A stretch of 64,000 nt of DNA from assembly GCF_030445035.2 (NCBI RefSeq), contig NC_080701.1:10878739-10942738 (forward strand), given 5' to 3'. The DNA comes from Dasypus novemcinctus. Its lineage: Eukaryota > Chordata > Mammalia > Cingulata > Dasypodidae. Made by a program: the position numbers and the translations under genes. This document shows, one piece after another, positions 30,981 to 42,949 of this stretch; position 1 is the stretch's first letter, and every line of letters starts with the position of its first letter. The notes below the pieces were generated by a model. That model did no database searches. It was not told where the DNA came from and was given only the letters and a program-made list of their open reading frames with translations.

Positions 30981-33441
30981 CTTAGAAGGGGGAAAAACAT
31001 TTATTCTGGCAGCGCTTTTACAATTCCAGGAAGTGGTTTTGATACCGCAAGTTGCATGAATAGAAACTATAACAGATGTGGAGGGCATTTGCTTGAGAGG
31101 CAAGGGGCACCCGGTTGGAAAATCTCCTGTGACCTGCCTGGCAGCCTTGCCTGGCTGCTGAGACTACTTCGACTTCTTGTTGGAAGTCAAGTTGGAGTTT
31201 CCTGCAGAGACAGTGACAATTCCTGCAGAGCTGAATGTTTTCCATGTACCCAACCCTCCCTCCTGGCACCCCATCCCCAAGCAAGTTCTCAAACTTTTCT
31301 GGAGCTGCTTTTGGTCACAAGACCTTCCACCTGTGACAACCTATTTGCTGAAACCCACGTGACCCCCAGGTTTCTTACACTGCTTCTCCAGGGCTTAGAT
31401 GGCAGCACAAAACACCACTTGTCAAAAAATAGCAGATATTAAGAAGATGGGCATTTCTGTCCGTAGCAATGTGAAACTTTGCCGGATTCCCAAGGGAATA
31501 TTTTTTTCCCCTTTCATCTGGTCCCCCGGGGAGTAAGCCCCAAGTCACGTACTTCAGAGCCTTTTCAAAAGACTGGTCCAATTTGGTTAATGTGACAGTT
31601 TAGGAACTATCGCATGCCAATTTTAAAACATTTTATGCCCAACAGTTCAATGGTCCATAAAGCAATTAAAATGTCATCATTCAGTTTATACTGACACACG
31701 CACCCACACACAAAGAGAACTGTGACAAAAGGATTAACCAGATTAATTCTGTGACTATATTCTAAAAGAAAATGTAATCTCAAACTTGAGGTGTCATAGT
31801 CAAGTATTAAAGATGCAAAAATTGTCTGATCCCATTTGATTTTACGATCGTAGGAAATTATTGTCTCAGTTTAACTGGAAGCTCTGGAGTCAAGTGAAGT
31901 TAATTCCTGGGGCACAAAATATGCCACAAAAAAATGCTTTGTGGTATCCTGCCCTGTGGCTGCTTGTTTGCTCTTTTCTTTCAAAGCTATGATGAGCCTT
32001 TGTATACTGTGGCATTCAAAGAATCAATACTTATAAAAGAAATAAAACATTAATACCAGCTGACTCACTTTCCTTGTTTTACGGTGGTGAGAAACAGTTT
32101 TACACATTTTTCAATCAACACAGAGGAGGCAGATGTAAACAGTCCTTTACAACATTCTTCAAAGAATGTGTTCCTACTGCAACGCATGCTGTTTGGCCCC
32201 AAATAGAAGTAGAATAGAGAGCAAGGTATTTGGTTTAGCTGTTAAAATTTTACTTCATGGAGACTTTAAAACAGGTTTTGCCTGTTCTTGGCAGCAAACC
32301 ATCCGATCAGAGGCTCTGAAAGCCTCTCCAAGGCAGGATCATGCTCTCCAATTAGGAAACTTGCCATCTTAAGTCTTAACTGACATCCAGATGTGCAGGG
32401 CTTTCAAAGTGCCCTGCTCAATCTCACAGATTCTGTTTTAGAAAAAAAAGGGTCCTACCTAGCAGAGCTCGTTGCAGTATTCAGACCCAGTGACTCCTGA
32501 TTAAGTTAAGCTATGGAAAGACTCAAGCTTCCGTGGCCTCTCTGTCCCCTTGGCCACCGGCCCTGGAGAATCCTACCGCCAGGCCTCTGCTACTGAGTGG
32601 AGGTGCCAGACCACGGATCCACCTGTGACCCACGAAGATACACAAAGCCTGGCCAGGGCACATCTCGGCCGGCACTAGAGATATGTGGAGAAAAGAAAAG
32701 GAATAATCCCACTCCGGTGCCCAAGGAATTCCAGGCAGGGATTCTTATGAAAAAGAAGGGTGGGCTGCAGGCTATTGGCAATTCCACTGCGCCAACACTT
32801 AATCCATGGGCTAATCGACAGACCTTTTTTTTTTTTATTTTCTGAGGAGGAATAACGAAAGAACAAAAACACCCTTGCGCTAAAGTAAGAAACCAGCCCC
32901 TTGTTGGCACAGTTCTCATGCAGAATATTGCACCCAGTGTTAACTAACGCTAGAAGCTTCACACTGTATAAATTTAAATGTATTTGCATATTATAAAAAT
33001 AAAGATAAACATATACATATTTTACACTAGTCACGGAACAGCAACGAACGTCAGGCGATCCCTCTTTCACATTTAACTGAACTGAAATCTGAGTGCTCGC
33101 AACAACTGCCACCTTCACTGCAACTATGGCTTATATGTGCATGGAAGCAAAATCCCTGAGAAGCCAGTTGACTTTTTTTTTTTCTCCTTGTCTTCAAGTA
33201 GCGCTCTCCTTGGAGGATCACAGTTCTGAGGTTCAGGTTGTGAAACATTTGCTCCATATTCTCTCCTCCTCCCTCCACTCCCATCTCTCCATCAGGCCAG
33301 GGTTTTGCTTGCTCCTCTGAAAGCACCCTACACACTTCGTCACTTGGTTTCCCAGAACACGCGTGGGAGCTGGAGGGTTTGCCAGGTACGGAAGGTGGTC
33401 CAGGGGTGCTCTTTCCTCCTGGGCAATTCCACAGCCACAAA
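30981..33441 (-). other. Candidate 3' untranslated region (minus-strand gene)
   Basis: About 2.46 kb of repeat-free sequence lies between a possible stop codon (33,444-33,442) and a polyadenylation signal (31,005-31,000) followed 20 nt later by an A13 run on the minus strand. Freedom from repeats over this length is unusual in this window and fits a transcribed 3'UTR. The genomic A13 right at the expected cleavage site would also fit a retroposed copy. No known UTR was recognised. Confidence 0.3.
31000..31005 (-). terminator. Polyadenylation signal AATAAA
   Basis: The minus strand reads AATAAA at 31,005-31,000, with an A-run beginning at 30,980. Spacing of 20 nt is typical of signal to cleavage site. 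Confidence 0.35.
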
Positions 33442-33475
33442 TCACTGGTTTCTGTGCTTTTCACCAACGTTCTTC
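33442..33475 (-). CDS. Candidate terminal coding exon end, unknown gene
   Basis: On the minus strand a very good acceptor (a polypyrimidine run ending ..TCTCTCCATACAG) abuts position 33,475. Joined to the exon at 42,776-42,902, which ends two bases into a codon, the first base G completes Lys and the frame reads KNVGEKHRNQ then TGA at 33,444-33,442. The phase match is seen in the sequence. That the two exons are spliced together is inference. I do not recognise the protein. Confidence 0.3.
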
Positions 33476-34235
33476 CTGTATGGAGAGACGAGAAGAAAGC
33501 ACAGAATTGGCAACAAATCAGAGGGAGAGATTCTCAAATATAAGACAAGGAAGCAATAACCTAAATCTACTTTTCTGCACAGACTTCCATTTCTACTTCA
33601 AAACTCCTTCTAGAAATGAAAACGTCAGTCAACTGATGTCCCAGAAGGGAAAGGGCCTTTTTAGTAGAAAAGGAGTCAAACATTTCTATCTACAATGTAA
33701 AAGTTCAGGCACGAACTGGCTACACCACTTAGTCCACTATAATTTCACAGCTTAACTAGATTCTGATTAAGAACCCCAAAACACAGAACTACTTCCTTTC
33801 AATAGACACACCCAGATGGGTACCAAACAACTACCTCGGAGTAGGAATATACACTAAAAATGAGAATGGATGCCTATCTCGACTGAAAAACCTGATTTCA
33901 CTTCAAGTTTTATAAACAAGTCTGCCAAAGTAAAATATAGGGTTGGAGCAACCAAAAATGAAGAAATTGCTGCATCCTTAGCTAACGAAACAAAGCGGCA
34001 TTCAATTCAGACAAAACAGAGGGGAAAAAATGTCAGTTTCCCTAACCCTTATTTCCCTTTCCTACAATGATATGCCAGGAGATGTTTTTACAAGTGGTTT
34101 AGCAGTGTTTACTATAGCATATGCGGGCAATGGAGGGAAAAGAGGTTTGGAGCAGCTCTCTGCCCATCTCTCAAATTGCCTGATTTTAGGAAAACTGAGC
34201 AGTTGTGGGCTCCTGCTCATAAATTATACCATCAC
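33476..34235. other. Unique sequence, nothing recognised
   Basis: No repeat or further exon identified upstream of the acceptor at 33,476. Confidence 0.4.
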
Positions 34236-34420
34236 CACCAAGCATAAGCACCTCCCATTTACTAGGTCCTTACTAAATAGAGGAAGCATTAAAAGTGCAT
34301 CGTTTGACTCATCCCAACTCATAACAATCCCTCCAAGTAAGCCCAGCCCCATCTTACTCCGCATTTTACAAAGGAAATTAGGGTTCCAAGAGGTTAATTA
34401 ACCTGACTACAGGCTCCTCA
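34236..34420 (-). repeat. MIR SINE, antisense
   Basis: Diverged antisense MIR order: 'catttactaggtccttactaaatag', 'tcatcccaactcataacaatccc', 'ccccatcttactccgcattttacaaaggaaattagggttcc' and 'gaggttaattaacctgactacaggc'. Confidence 0.55.
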
Positions 34421-34879
34421 GCCAAAACAGATTGGAGTATTTGGGGTGTAGGGATACCTCACATTTCTAAGGCACTCAGCCATGAGAACTTTTCGAAGGC
34501 CTGTTAATACAGGAAACATCCCAGCAGAGGAAGTTTTGAAAACTGTCTCGAATTCAAGTAATAACGTAATACATCTAACTTGTAAAGAGAGTGTGAGAGA
34601 GTAAAGGACGTGTCTCCAGCTAGCAGGTGATTCTGGCGGTGGGGTTTGGGAGGAGGGTGAGAGACGTGCCAGGTAAATGTTTTTCTCTCTGAGCCAGCAA
34701 GCCTTGGGAACACAGGTGGTCAGGCCTGCTGTCTACTGCCTGCCACAACAGAAGACGGGACATAGGTCAGCCCGGGATGGACATACAAGCACCTGCCTTC
34801 GAGGGCACCTGCAGGCAAGACCCCATGGTTCAAGGAGAAAAAGGAATTCCGCTGGAACAGTTCCCCACATCATTATCAC

Positions 34880-35255
34880 TTGTCGTGTCTGGGCTCTTAG
34901 GGAAAGAAAACGGCCGCCAGCTCTCCTGCCCTCCATAGCTCCCACGGCTTCTCCCCTCCTCCTTCAAGAACCTCAAAGGCTAGCTTCTAGAACTCTTCCT
35001 GATTCTTGCTGGTAGAGCTGTTTCTTCTCTGTGCCCACAGGACTCGGTTCATCCTACGACTATCACGGCAGGTATTACATTTTAATTGTAATCAGACATT
35101 CACAAGTTTGGTTGCTTGTTGGAGTTCCACTTCCCCAAGGAGGCGGCTGGATTCTTGACGGCAGGGTCTGCCTTCTTTCTAGAATTCTACATCTTCAACC
35201 CTGGCACAACACCCAGGAGAGGGCAAACACAACAAAGATCTGTTGAGTGAAGGAT
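34880..35255 (+). repeat. L2 LINE 3' end, sense
   Basis: The right end reads 'ttgacggcagggtctgccttctttctagaattctacatcttcaaccctggcacaacacccaggagag' and 'gatctgttgagtgaagg', the sense L2 3' terminus. A possible upstream part is 'cacggcttctcccctcctccttcaagaacc'. Confidence 0.5.
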
Positions 35256-35807
35256 ATGATGAAAAAGTCTCAGGTGAAAAATACAGAGCCAAGATACTAT
35301 GAGATCATGAGTATAGTGGTGGTGGAAATGCTAAGGAAAGGGTGGTTGATTATAGCTAAGAAATCCCATGTGGCTTCTGAGAGGATTTACACATCCCTGG
35401 CCAGTTAAGACTTGATCACCGGGATCTTGGCAAAGAAGGGAGGGCCTGGAGGAAGGCACAGGCCTGAGGAGAATGTTACATGGCCAAGTTTACTCATTTT
35501 GAGACTCACTGATAAAATGGGATAACACGTCTGGGTGACAGACAGTCTGTGGGGAACAGAGGAGAGGAAAGTGCTGAAGCGGACAGACTCCCGGCTTGAG
35601 CAGATTGGGGGAAAGCTCCGCTATTACCTGAGATAGGAAACAGACTGATAAAGAGCTTTGAGGGAGGAAGACAAATTCTGCCTCACACCAGTGACACCTA
35701 CAGGCCACCAGAGGAATTGCCAGGTAGGCTGCTGGACACAGAGGTCAGAGGCGAAAGGGGGGTGGGCCAGGATGGGGCTTAGGCCCAGAACCCTCCCTGA
35801 ACATAGA

Positions 35808-35998
35808 GCAGGGGCCCTTACAAGGGGTTCGTGAGCTTGAATTGAAATGTGAAAACGCATTATTCTTGTGGGGACATGTGGGTGCGGGTGTGATATAATT
35901 ATTAAATAACACACAGTACAGTGTGGACTTAGTAAGTGGCCTGTGGTTTTCACCTGACAGGTAAAGGGGTCTTGGGGCAAAAAAGGTTAAGAAGCCCT
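35808..35998. repeat. Short hAT-like non-autonomous DNA transposon
   Basis: The left end reads 'caggggcccttacaaggggttcgtg'. The right end reads 'ggcaaaaaaggttaagaagccctgctg', whose reverse complement begins cagcagggcttcttaacc. These are imperfect terminal inverted repeats of the 'cagggg...cttaacc' type seen in MER-class hAT elements. Length is about 190 bp. Confidence 0.5.
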
Positions 35999-38534
35999 GC
36001 TGTAGAACCTGCCCATCCCGGGAAGTAGAGGAATCTGGGGCTGACAACGGAGCCACGTCACGTGCAAGAGGGGCCATCTGCTGCTGTGAAAACACTGCTG
36101 GACCCGGGCCTGGCCCGGCTCTGCTGCCCACTATGTGGGTGACTGTGGGAAGTGGGTTGGCAGGGCCTGCGTCCTCGTGGGCGTCCTGTGATTTCTAGGA
36201 TCACTGGATCAAACAGTGTGTGTGGGATTGCACTGAGGAGCTGACCCACGTCCTGCAGGCATTTGTGACTATGCTAGGAAAGAAATTATCCACCCACCTC
36301 TCTACCCCATGAAGACGGGGCCTGAACTTGGAAGCTTACTGAAAACTGCAGGTGGCCTTCTCAACGGAACGTGGTGGAACCCACTGTGACCCCTTCGTGG
36401 CGATGGGGGGGGGAGGTAAGCCAACGTTCTCACCTGGCTACCCAGCACACCCCTCGACCTTCCGCGGCAGTCACCCCAATTACTGTCTACACATCCCAGT
36501 GCTATTGAATAGCAAAGATTCAGACTCTGGAAGTGTCACTCCAGAGCCCACAAACTGTCTTGAGAAAAGAAATACAAACATTGCTTTTAAAAAGCTATAT
36601 GAAAAGCTATATGCTTTGTATATCGACTTGAGCTATTCCTGATGTTACAGACCTGCAAATATTAATTTTTTTAATTACTCTTTTTTCCAACAAGGATCTA
36701 AGATTATTGGTATATGCATATTATAGCAGTTTAACCAAAAGACTCGAGCAGCTTCCTTATTCCTAATCCCCAAATGCGACTTGATTCATGTAATCTTAAA
36801 AGGTGCTGCTTTACAGAATCCCTTCATCCCAATCTCCACCCACCCCCACCCCCCAATTTTTCTTCTGCCTCTCCTCGGGAAGGCCTTGCCTAGTTAAGAA
36901 CCCCTCTCTGCTCCCCAGAGACTTACCCTCAAACATTGGTGCTCCTAAAGTCACAGATTGGGCACAATAAAAATGATGGCATAAGGGAAAGAAGTACTAT
37001 CTTTTCCACTTAATTTTCCAAGAAAGAATGAAGATACCTAAGCAGAGAGGGAACAAATTCCAGTATCAATGCGGCTGATGCGATACTAAATCATTTAAGA
37101 AACACAACTCCTCACAGCCTGTCAAAGGAGCATGGCCAGACTGCCCCACTCCCAGCAGGGAAGAAAAGGAATCTATGCAAATCAATGTGCTACATCCCAC
37201 AGGCAACCTCCGGTCTTGGCCTTGTTTTCCTCTGAAAGGCCATCCCCACCCTCCAGGTTTTAAAATTCTGGGGTCAGTGGAAACTTCTCCAATACGATAA
37301 AGCCAGATTCATTTCATTCCGCTGCTTTTTATAGCAATTTTTTAACAAGTCCACAGTAACTAATCTGACTGCAGTTAGACATACTTTGCCTGTTTATTTG
37401 CTGAGATAAAGGCCACAAGGTCTTCAGCCCACTTTTAATTAATTTCAATTGATCTTAAATATCTTATGCCATAACAAGGTAACTGCCAAAATTCCTGTGC
37501 AAAGCAATCACCGCCCTTTTGAGATTTAAAAACAGCAATAACTAGGATTTACCTGGGCTCTTGCTTGAATGGGGACTCCATGGTAGACAGGCACTAACCT
37601 CGCTTTTAAAAGGTGGTTTTGAAAATGCTCCCTGTGGTTAGCACTTCCTGGAAAGGGAGAAAGCTTAGAGCTTTTCAAGCCATTTTCTAACCAGCCTATT
37701 TTTCCTAATTCTCCATCACATGACCTGCTGAACCCCCACTTCTCCACTGGGAGCGCGGGTGGCCACGGGGCCCCCTCAAGAGAAACGTCAGCTGTCAGGG
37801 CGGAAAAACGCTGTCATCCCATCTCCTGTGCGTCCCCGGGTGAGTCCATCAAGAAACCGCAGGGAAGACTGGGGGCTGCATTTCAGTACATCTGGAGGTT
37901 AAAATGCTTCCAAAGGCTCACGTGCTGAGTTCTGTCTTTTAAATGAGAAATCCAGATAAACCGGATTCCCGCAGAATTTATAATTTAAATGGTGGAGAGA
38001 AGGTGGGTGTAAACCTCTTTGGAAAAAAGAAAGAGAAGCACACTGCAAGGTACCCCAGAATGAAACGCAACCAGCAAGTGGCCATTTGCCCACTCCCTCT
38101 GAACTGGAACAGCAGGTGTCTCAACCTGAGGAGCACCTGGACGGAGCAGGAATTCACAAAGACAATTTTAAAAAATAAATACAAAATGATCCTCCGACTC
38201 GCTCCTTACTTTTCCCACTGCAATGACATTTCTGCCCCTCCCAGCCAAGCTTCTGCTTGTAACTGAGCACCCGAGGGTCCACTGGGCTACCACTGAGAAG
38301 TTCTGACGGAGCCCGTGAACAGGGGCTGGGAGGGGGTGGGACACGGGAAGTCCCTGCGGTTAGAACCAACCATGCCAAGGACACAGTGTCTCTAAGAGCT
38401 TTTAAAAAACGCAGCAATCTGTGACTACCCGTACACCAGGTGACAAAAGTATCCCTGAGAATGACACGAAAAACTGCCTCCATGGAACTAGGCGTGGAGG
38501 GAGCGCTCAGGGACTGCAAACAGGGTGATGAAAG
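35999..38534. other. Unique sequence, low repeat content
   Basis: About 2.5 kb in which I see no repeat I can name and no exon with both good splice sites and a plausible peptide. A C-rich run lies at about 36,838-36,854. Confidence 0.4.
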
Positions 38535-38640
38535 TGATCTAAGGTTAAACTGGGGTGATGGTTGCACAACTCTGTAAACTACTAATAATCATGGAAAGGG
38601 CGAATTTTATGGTATGTAAATTATACCTCAGGAAAGCTCG
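38535..38640 (+). mobile_element. L1 3' tail fragment, sense
   Basis: The phrase 'ctggggtgatggttgcacaactctgtaaactac' followed by 'ggcgaattttatggtatgtaaattatacctcagg' is the last part of an ancient L1 3' end. Confidence 0.55.
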
Positions 38641-39884
38641 TAATTCGTATCCATGCTATCCTCAAGGAAGCCACAATTTTTAAGAGCATTGCAGACAAAT
38701 TGGCTACGAGATGAGTTTTCATGTCGTCTTGAAGGCGTATTCACAGGCAGAAAGCCTTGACAATCAGGCCAGGGCACCCAAAGTATAAAAGCTTCTCCCA
38801 TTTCTACCTGGCAACCAGCAAAGAGGACAAGAAGTCACTCAGCTCCTGTTTCTACCTGGAGGGTGAGGCACAGGTGGGGACGCCTTTTAGTCTGTTCATG
38901 TAACTTCCCAAAAAGTGCTGGTAGAGCCCCCAGCCACCACAAGCCAAGTTACAGCAGTACGTTTTCACCATCACCACCTATCCTTAGTCTTTGTCTCTCT
39001 CTTGAGGGGGACTAAAACACCTAGAAATTTTTAAAAAACAATAAATAGAAAAGCTTGGAAATCATAAGGAAGGGCCAGTCAAAAAACACTCACTGATTTT
39101 TATATATAAATACATCTATATCGATTGCACTGCAGCATTATTATTTTCCACGCAGTCAAAGGCAGGCACAGTTAAGACTGCTCTCAGTGATCTGACTTGT
39201 ACAGCTGAGGACCAACCTGGTCAAAGGAAGACTTAGAAATGGCTGTTTAAAAGCCACTAGAAGATCTAGATCAACAACCTAGGAGGTAGACTGACTCTTC
39301 TGGTTTGCCTGGAACAGTCCAGAACAAACAAGCTCGTGCCTGTCTTTCCAGCATTCATCCCCTCCTTTTTACCCTCAGTCCTTTCCTGGCTGGAACCATC
39401 AATGGTATGTTCACCCTACTTGAGGCTGACCGCAGCACAGCATGCATCAGTTTTGTTAGAGAGATTCTACAGGAACGACCCAGGGGCCAGGGGCCACCCG
39501 TGCGGCCTTGGAAGGGGCTTGAGAAATCAGAAGGTCCAGGTGTACAACAATTGAAACCATCTGCTGGATTTATAAAGCCCGATCCCGTCCATCCACCTGT
39601 GTTTTATGGGATGGTGGAGAACTAACGAATCACTCTGTTGGGGTGTTTGAGGTCAACTGGCTGGAGCTGCAAAGCAATAGTCCCAGGCTCCCCATTTCTA
39701 CTCCCTGCTTGAGCCCCAAGGCTGACTCTCAAGCTTGGGCCCTAGCTGTGTTAGCACAGCGGCCACTTCCTCTGACAGTGTGTCCCATTCACTTGTGAAT
39801 GAGACTTAGCCGGGCTCCATGTCTGTTTTCATTTTGTTTCACAGATGCCCTATGAGCTGTGTATGCTTAAGAGTGGGAGGTAAA
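38641..39884. other. Unique sequence, nothing recognised
   Basis: No named repeat. ORFs of 72-106 codons near 39.3-39.6 kb overlap in two frames and are unsupported. Confidence 0.4.
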
Positions 39885-40935
39885 ACTGGATGGCTCTCAA
39901 AAGATGGAAACAACCCAAGCGTCCATCAGCTGACAAACAGATAAACAAACTATTGCATGTACATACGGTGGAATGTTATTCAGCTGGAAGAAATGAAGTC
40001 ACGAAGCATATCACAACCGTGGATAAACCTGGAGGGTATTATGTAGAGGAAAACAAGCCAGGCATAAAAGTATATGATTGCACTATTATGAATTAAATTT
40101 AGGAGCACACTCACAATGTTAATGGCTAGACCATAAGTCACCAGAGAATAGAATGGGGTTAGAGAAGGGAAAGCTGAGGTTTAATCGGTGCAGAATTGTT
40201 GAACAGTTGCTTGTAATTGTTGGGAAATGAATAGAAATGGTGAAAGTACATCATAGGATTTGTAATTTGTAGTGCTAATATATGGGTGTGATAATAGTTT
40301 GCTTTTGTTTTTTGTGGGTTTTTTTTGAGTAATGAAAATGGTATAATATTGATTGAAGTGATGAATGTGCAACTTGATGATTATACCAAATGCCACTGAT
40401 TATACACTTTTGATAAATTATATGGTTTATGAACAAAAAAATTAATAGGTGTGGGTGGGGGGAAAATACACCAGATATAAGATAAGGCCTATAGCTAGTA
40501 GCAATACTTTGGTGATGCTCTTTCATAATTTGTTACAAATGTTTCATAACAATGCAAGGTTATTTGTGGTAGGTGATGTTTGGAAGCCTTGTATGATGTT
40601 ATGCATGTTTTTTTGTAAGTTCCCAAACTATATACTTATTGTTTACGGATGTTCATGTATGAAGGATATGCTTCAATACTTTTTTTTTTTTGAGGTTCCA
40701 GGGCCAGGGATGGAACCCAGGACCCACGTGTAGGAAGCTGGAGCTCAACCACTGAGCCACATCGGCTCCCGAGTTGCTTTTTTCATTTGTTTTGCTTGTT
40801 TGTAAAATTTTAGGAGGCACCGGGCACCAAACCTGGGACCTCCCACCTGGGAAGCAGGAGCTTAGTCTTCTGAGCCACATTTGCTCCCAGTAAATTGTTC
40901 TTAAAATGAAAACAAAACAAAACAAAACTGGATGT
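39885..40935 (+). mobile_element. L1 3' region, sense, with a DAS dimer in its tail
   Basis: It opens with the end of ORF2 ('caacccaagcgtccatcagctgac', 'ggtggaatgttattcagctgg', 'ataaacctggagggtattatg'), then a 3'UTR whose last 240 bp is the reverse complement of the L1 piece at 53,989-54,578. A DAS dimer (40,680-40,888) interrupts it just before its A-rich end (40,905-40,928). ORF2 is broken. Confidence 0.7.
40680..40888 (-). mobile_element. DAS-SINE dimer, minus strand
   Basis: Poly(T) start, then two tRNA-like complements: 'gggatggaacccaggacc...caaccactgagccacatcggctccc' and 'gcaccaaacctgggacctccc...ttctgagccacatttgctccc'. The organisation equals 13,563-13,801. Confidence 0.85.
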
Positions 40936-42474
40936 CTCTAACAGAAACTTCAAATCTGAGTATACTTTAAACAATGACAAAGAAAATGTTTTTAACTGTA
41001 CTTTTACCTAAATGGCTACCCAGAGGGTCATTTTTGCCTCGCCAGCATACTGAAAAATGGTAATAACTAGGAAAAGTCTTTCCAGAGTATCTAACTTTCC
41101 TACTTAGAAAGCTTTCTTCACGTGGAGCTAAGGATTACACTCCAACCTGCCTTTTTTTTTCTTTTACCAACTTGAGATAGCTGGGCTAAGCAGTCCAATC
41201 CCTAAACATGCTCCCGCCAGCATCTGACAATTGCCTGAGCCTCTAATTACCCAAGACAAAGCTCCTTGTTCTTCAGCTTCAATAAACTGGGGGAGCGAAG
41301 CTGATGCCGCTTTCCAGGTCTTAATGAATGTGATACTTCTGTGACGGTACAACAGGAGCCCATGGGAGGACACTGATAGAGCTGGCTCAGGGCCACTGTG
41401 GTTTCTCGTGCAAACGGATATTTTCACCCCCGCCTCTCTCTGGCCTATGAAATGGCGTGTGGCTATGGCAAAACAAAAGGTGAACTTCTCTCCTGGCTCA
41501 GGAAAATCTACATCAGCACACGGCACCCTGAGCCATTGTTTCCTTCTGTTCCGGCTCTATAATTTCTCCTCATCCTTTTCCTCGGTAGAGCTGAAAGCAA
41601 CAGGCCAATGTACACAGATCAAGTGAAATTCAAGGGCAAGGAAAACTTCTGTAGTTTGCTGGGTTCAGGGCAGGGGATGTTCTGGTTAATGTGAAGTTAC
41701 CGTGTAATCTCACCTTAGTAAGAAACACGTCAAGGGTTCACAGTGTCTTTGGGTCCCGCTGGTGATAAATGACCCTGTGAACACGCTAGCTGCACTAGCG
41801 TTCTGAACACAAGGGAACCAGACAAGGGTTTCTCAGTGATGTTCCAGCAAAGACGGATCAGGGATGTTCAGTCTAAAGAGGTGCCAGCTGGGTAAGTGGG
41901 TCGCGGCACTTCTGGGGCAGCTGCTAAGGATCGTGAACTCCACTTTACAGTCTCTCTGCAGAACACACTAGGGCAGCTGCGGGGCATTGCTGGGAGCTCC
42001 TGGCACATGCAGCTTCTGGAAGGCAACCTGAGAGCAAGTTTCCTGGGAGGAGCTGAGGGTCTCCATGCTCAAGTGCAAACTTAAAATCTAAGTGTGCTGC
42101 ATGACCACTTTGCAGAATCAGTCAAATCGGTGACCTGCCCCCAGAGGACCTGCAGCAGACTTTCCAAGGGCTGGGGTAAAAAGTCATTTCCTCTTGGCTG
42201 AGAACGGCCTGTTCAGATTCTTAATGCAGCTACACGCGAACGAGCCCAGATGGGTGATCTAGGGCATGACGCTAGCTTTCTCGGCCTGCAAGTCCACTTC
42301 GGGAGAAGGCACTGGGACACGCACAGCCCTGACTGCCAGGAAGGACCGGAGATTCAGGGCACCCAGGCAGAAAGCCACCCGATTCCAGTTTCCTCACAGC
42401 CTTTTTAGTTAAGGGGCCCTCTCTGTTCCTCTCTGAAGTCAAGGCACAGAATCAAGACAGGCCATCAAAAACCA
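40936..42474. other. Unique sequence, nothing recognised
   Basis: No named repeat. The 120-codon minus ORF at 41,164-41,526 lacks recognisable features. Confidence 0.4.
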
Positions 42475-42592
42475 CTATGACTTTCTGGTTGTACAACTGA
42501 GAATAAACAAAAAACCACCGAATTGTATACTTGAAAGTGGGTCAATTGTATAGCATGTGAATTATATCTCAATGGAGCTGTTAAAAACGCTT
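42475..42592 (+). mobile_element. L1 3' tail fragment, sense
   Basis: 'accgaattgtatacttgaaagtgggtcaattgtatagcatgtgaattatatctcaatggagctgtta' is the terminal L1 3' block. Confidence 0.6.
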
Positions 42593-42775
42593 CGACTTTC
42601 ATTAGCAAGAGCAAATCACCCCAGAAAAGAGAAAACGAAAACTCCTAGCTGGCTGCAGAGGCCCTGGCGGATGTCACCCAGGTATGCAGGCTGCTGAGAA
42701 GCAGTTTCACCTGGCTCCTGCGGACGGCATCTTCTGAGCCAGGGTCGGGGGCTGGGGCGACTCTGAGAAACTCAC

Positions 42776-42902
42776 TTGGAGCAGGGGCTGATCACCGTGG
42801 GCGTCGGGGGGTAGACCAAGGCGACGTTGACGCGCTCGCTGCCGTTCTTGGGGCAGATGATCTCCGCCACTCCTTCCGGTCTGGGCTGGCTCAGCAACTC
42901 CC
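42776..42902 (-). CDS. Candidate internal coding exon, 127 nt, unknown gene
   Basis: The minus strand has an acceptor with a pyrimidine tract (..CACCCCTCTTCTCCTGCAG) before 42,902 and a GTGAGT donor after 42,776. The frame between them is open and reads ELLSQPRPEGVAEIICP, then KNGSERVNVALVYPPTP, then TVISPCS. Codon use is strongly G/C at third positions and the residue mix is natural, unlike the shadow ORFs nearby. The exon starts after one base of a codon and ends two bases into one. I do not recognise the protein and claim no function. It could still be a chance frame in GC-rich DNA. Confidence 0.45.
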
Positions 42903-42949
42903 CTGCAGGAGAAGAGGGGTGAGCATCAGCGGGCGCTGCCTGCAGGACA

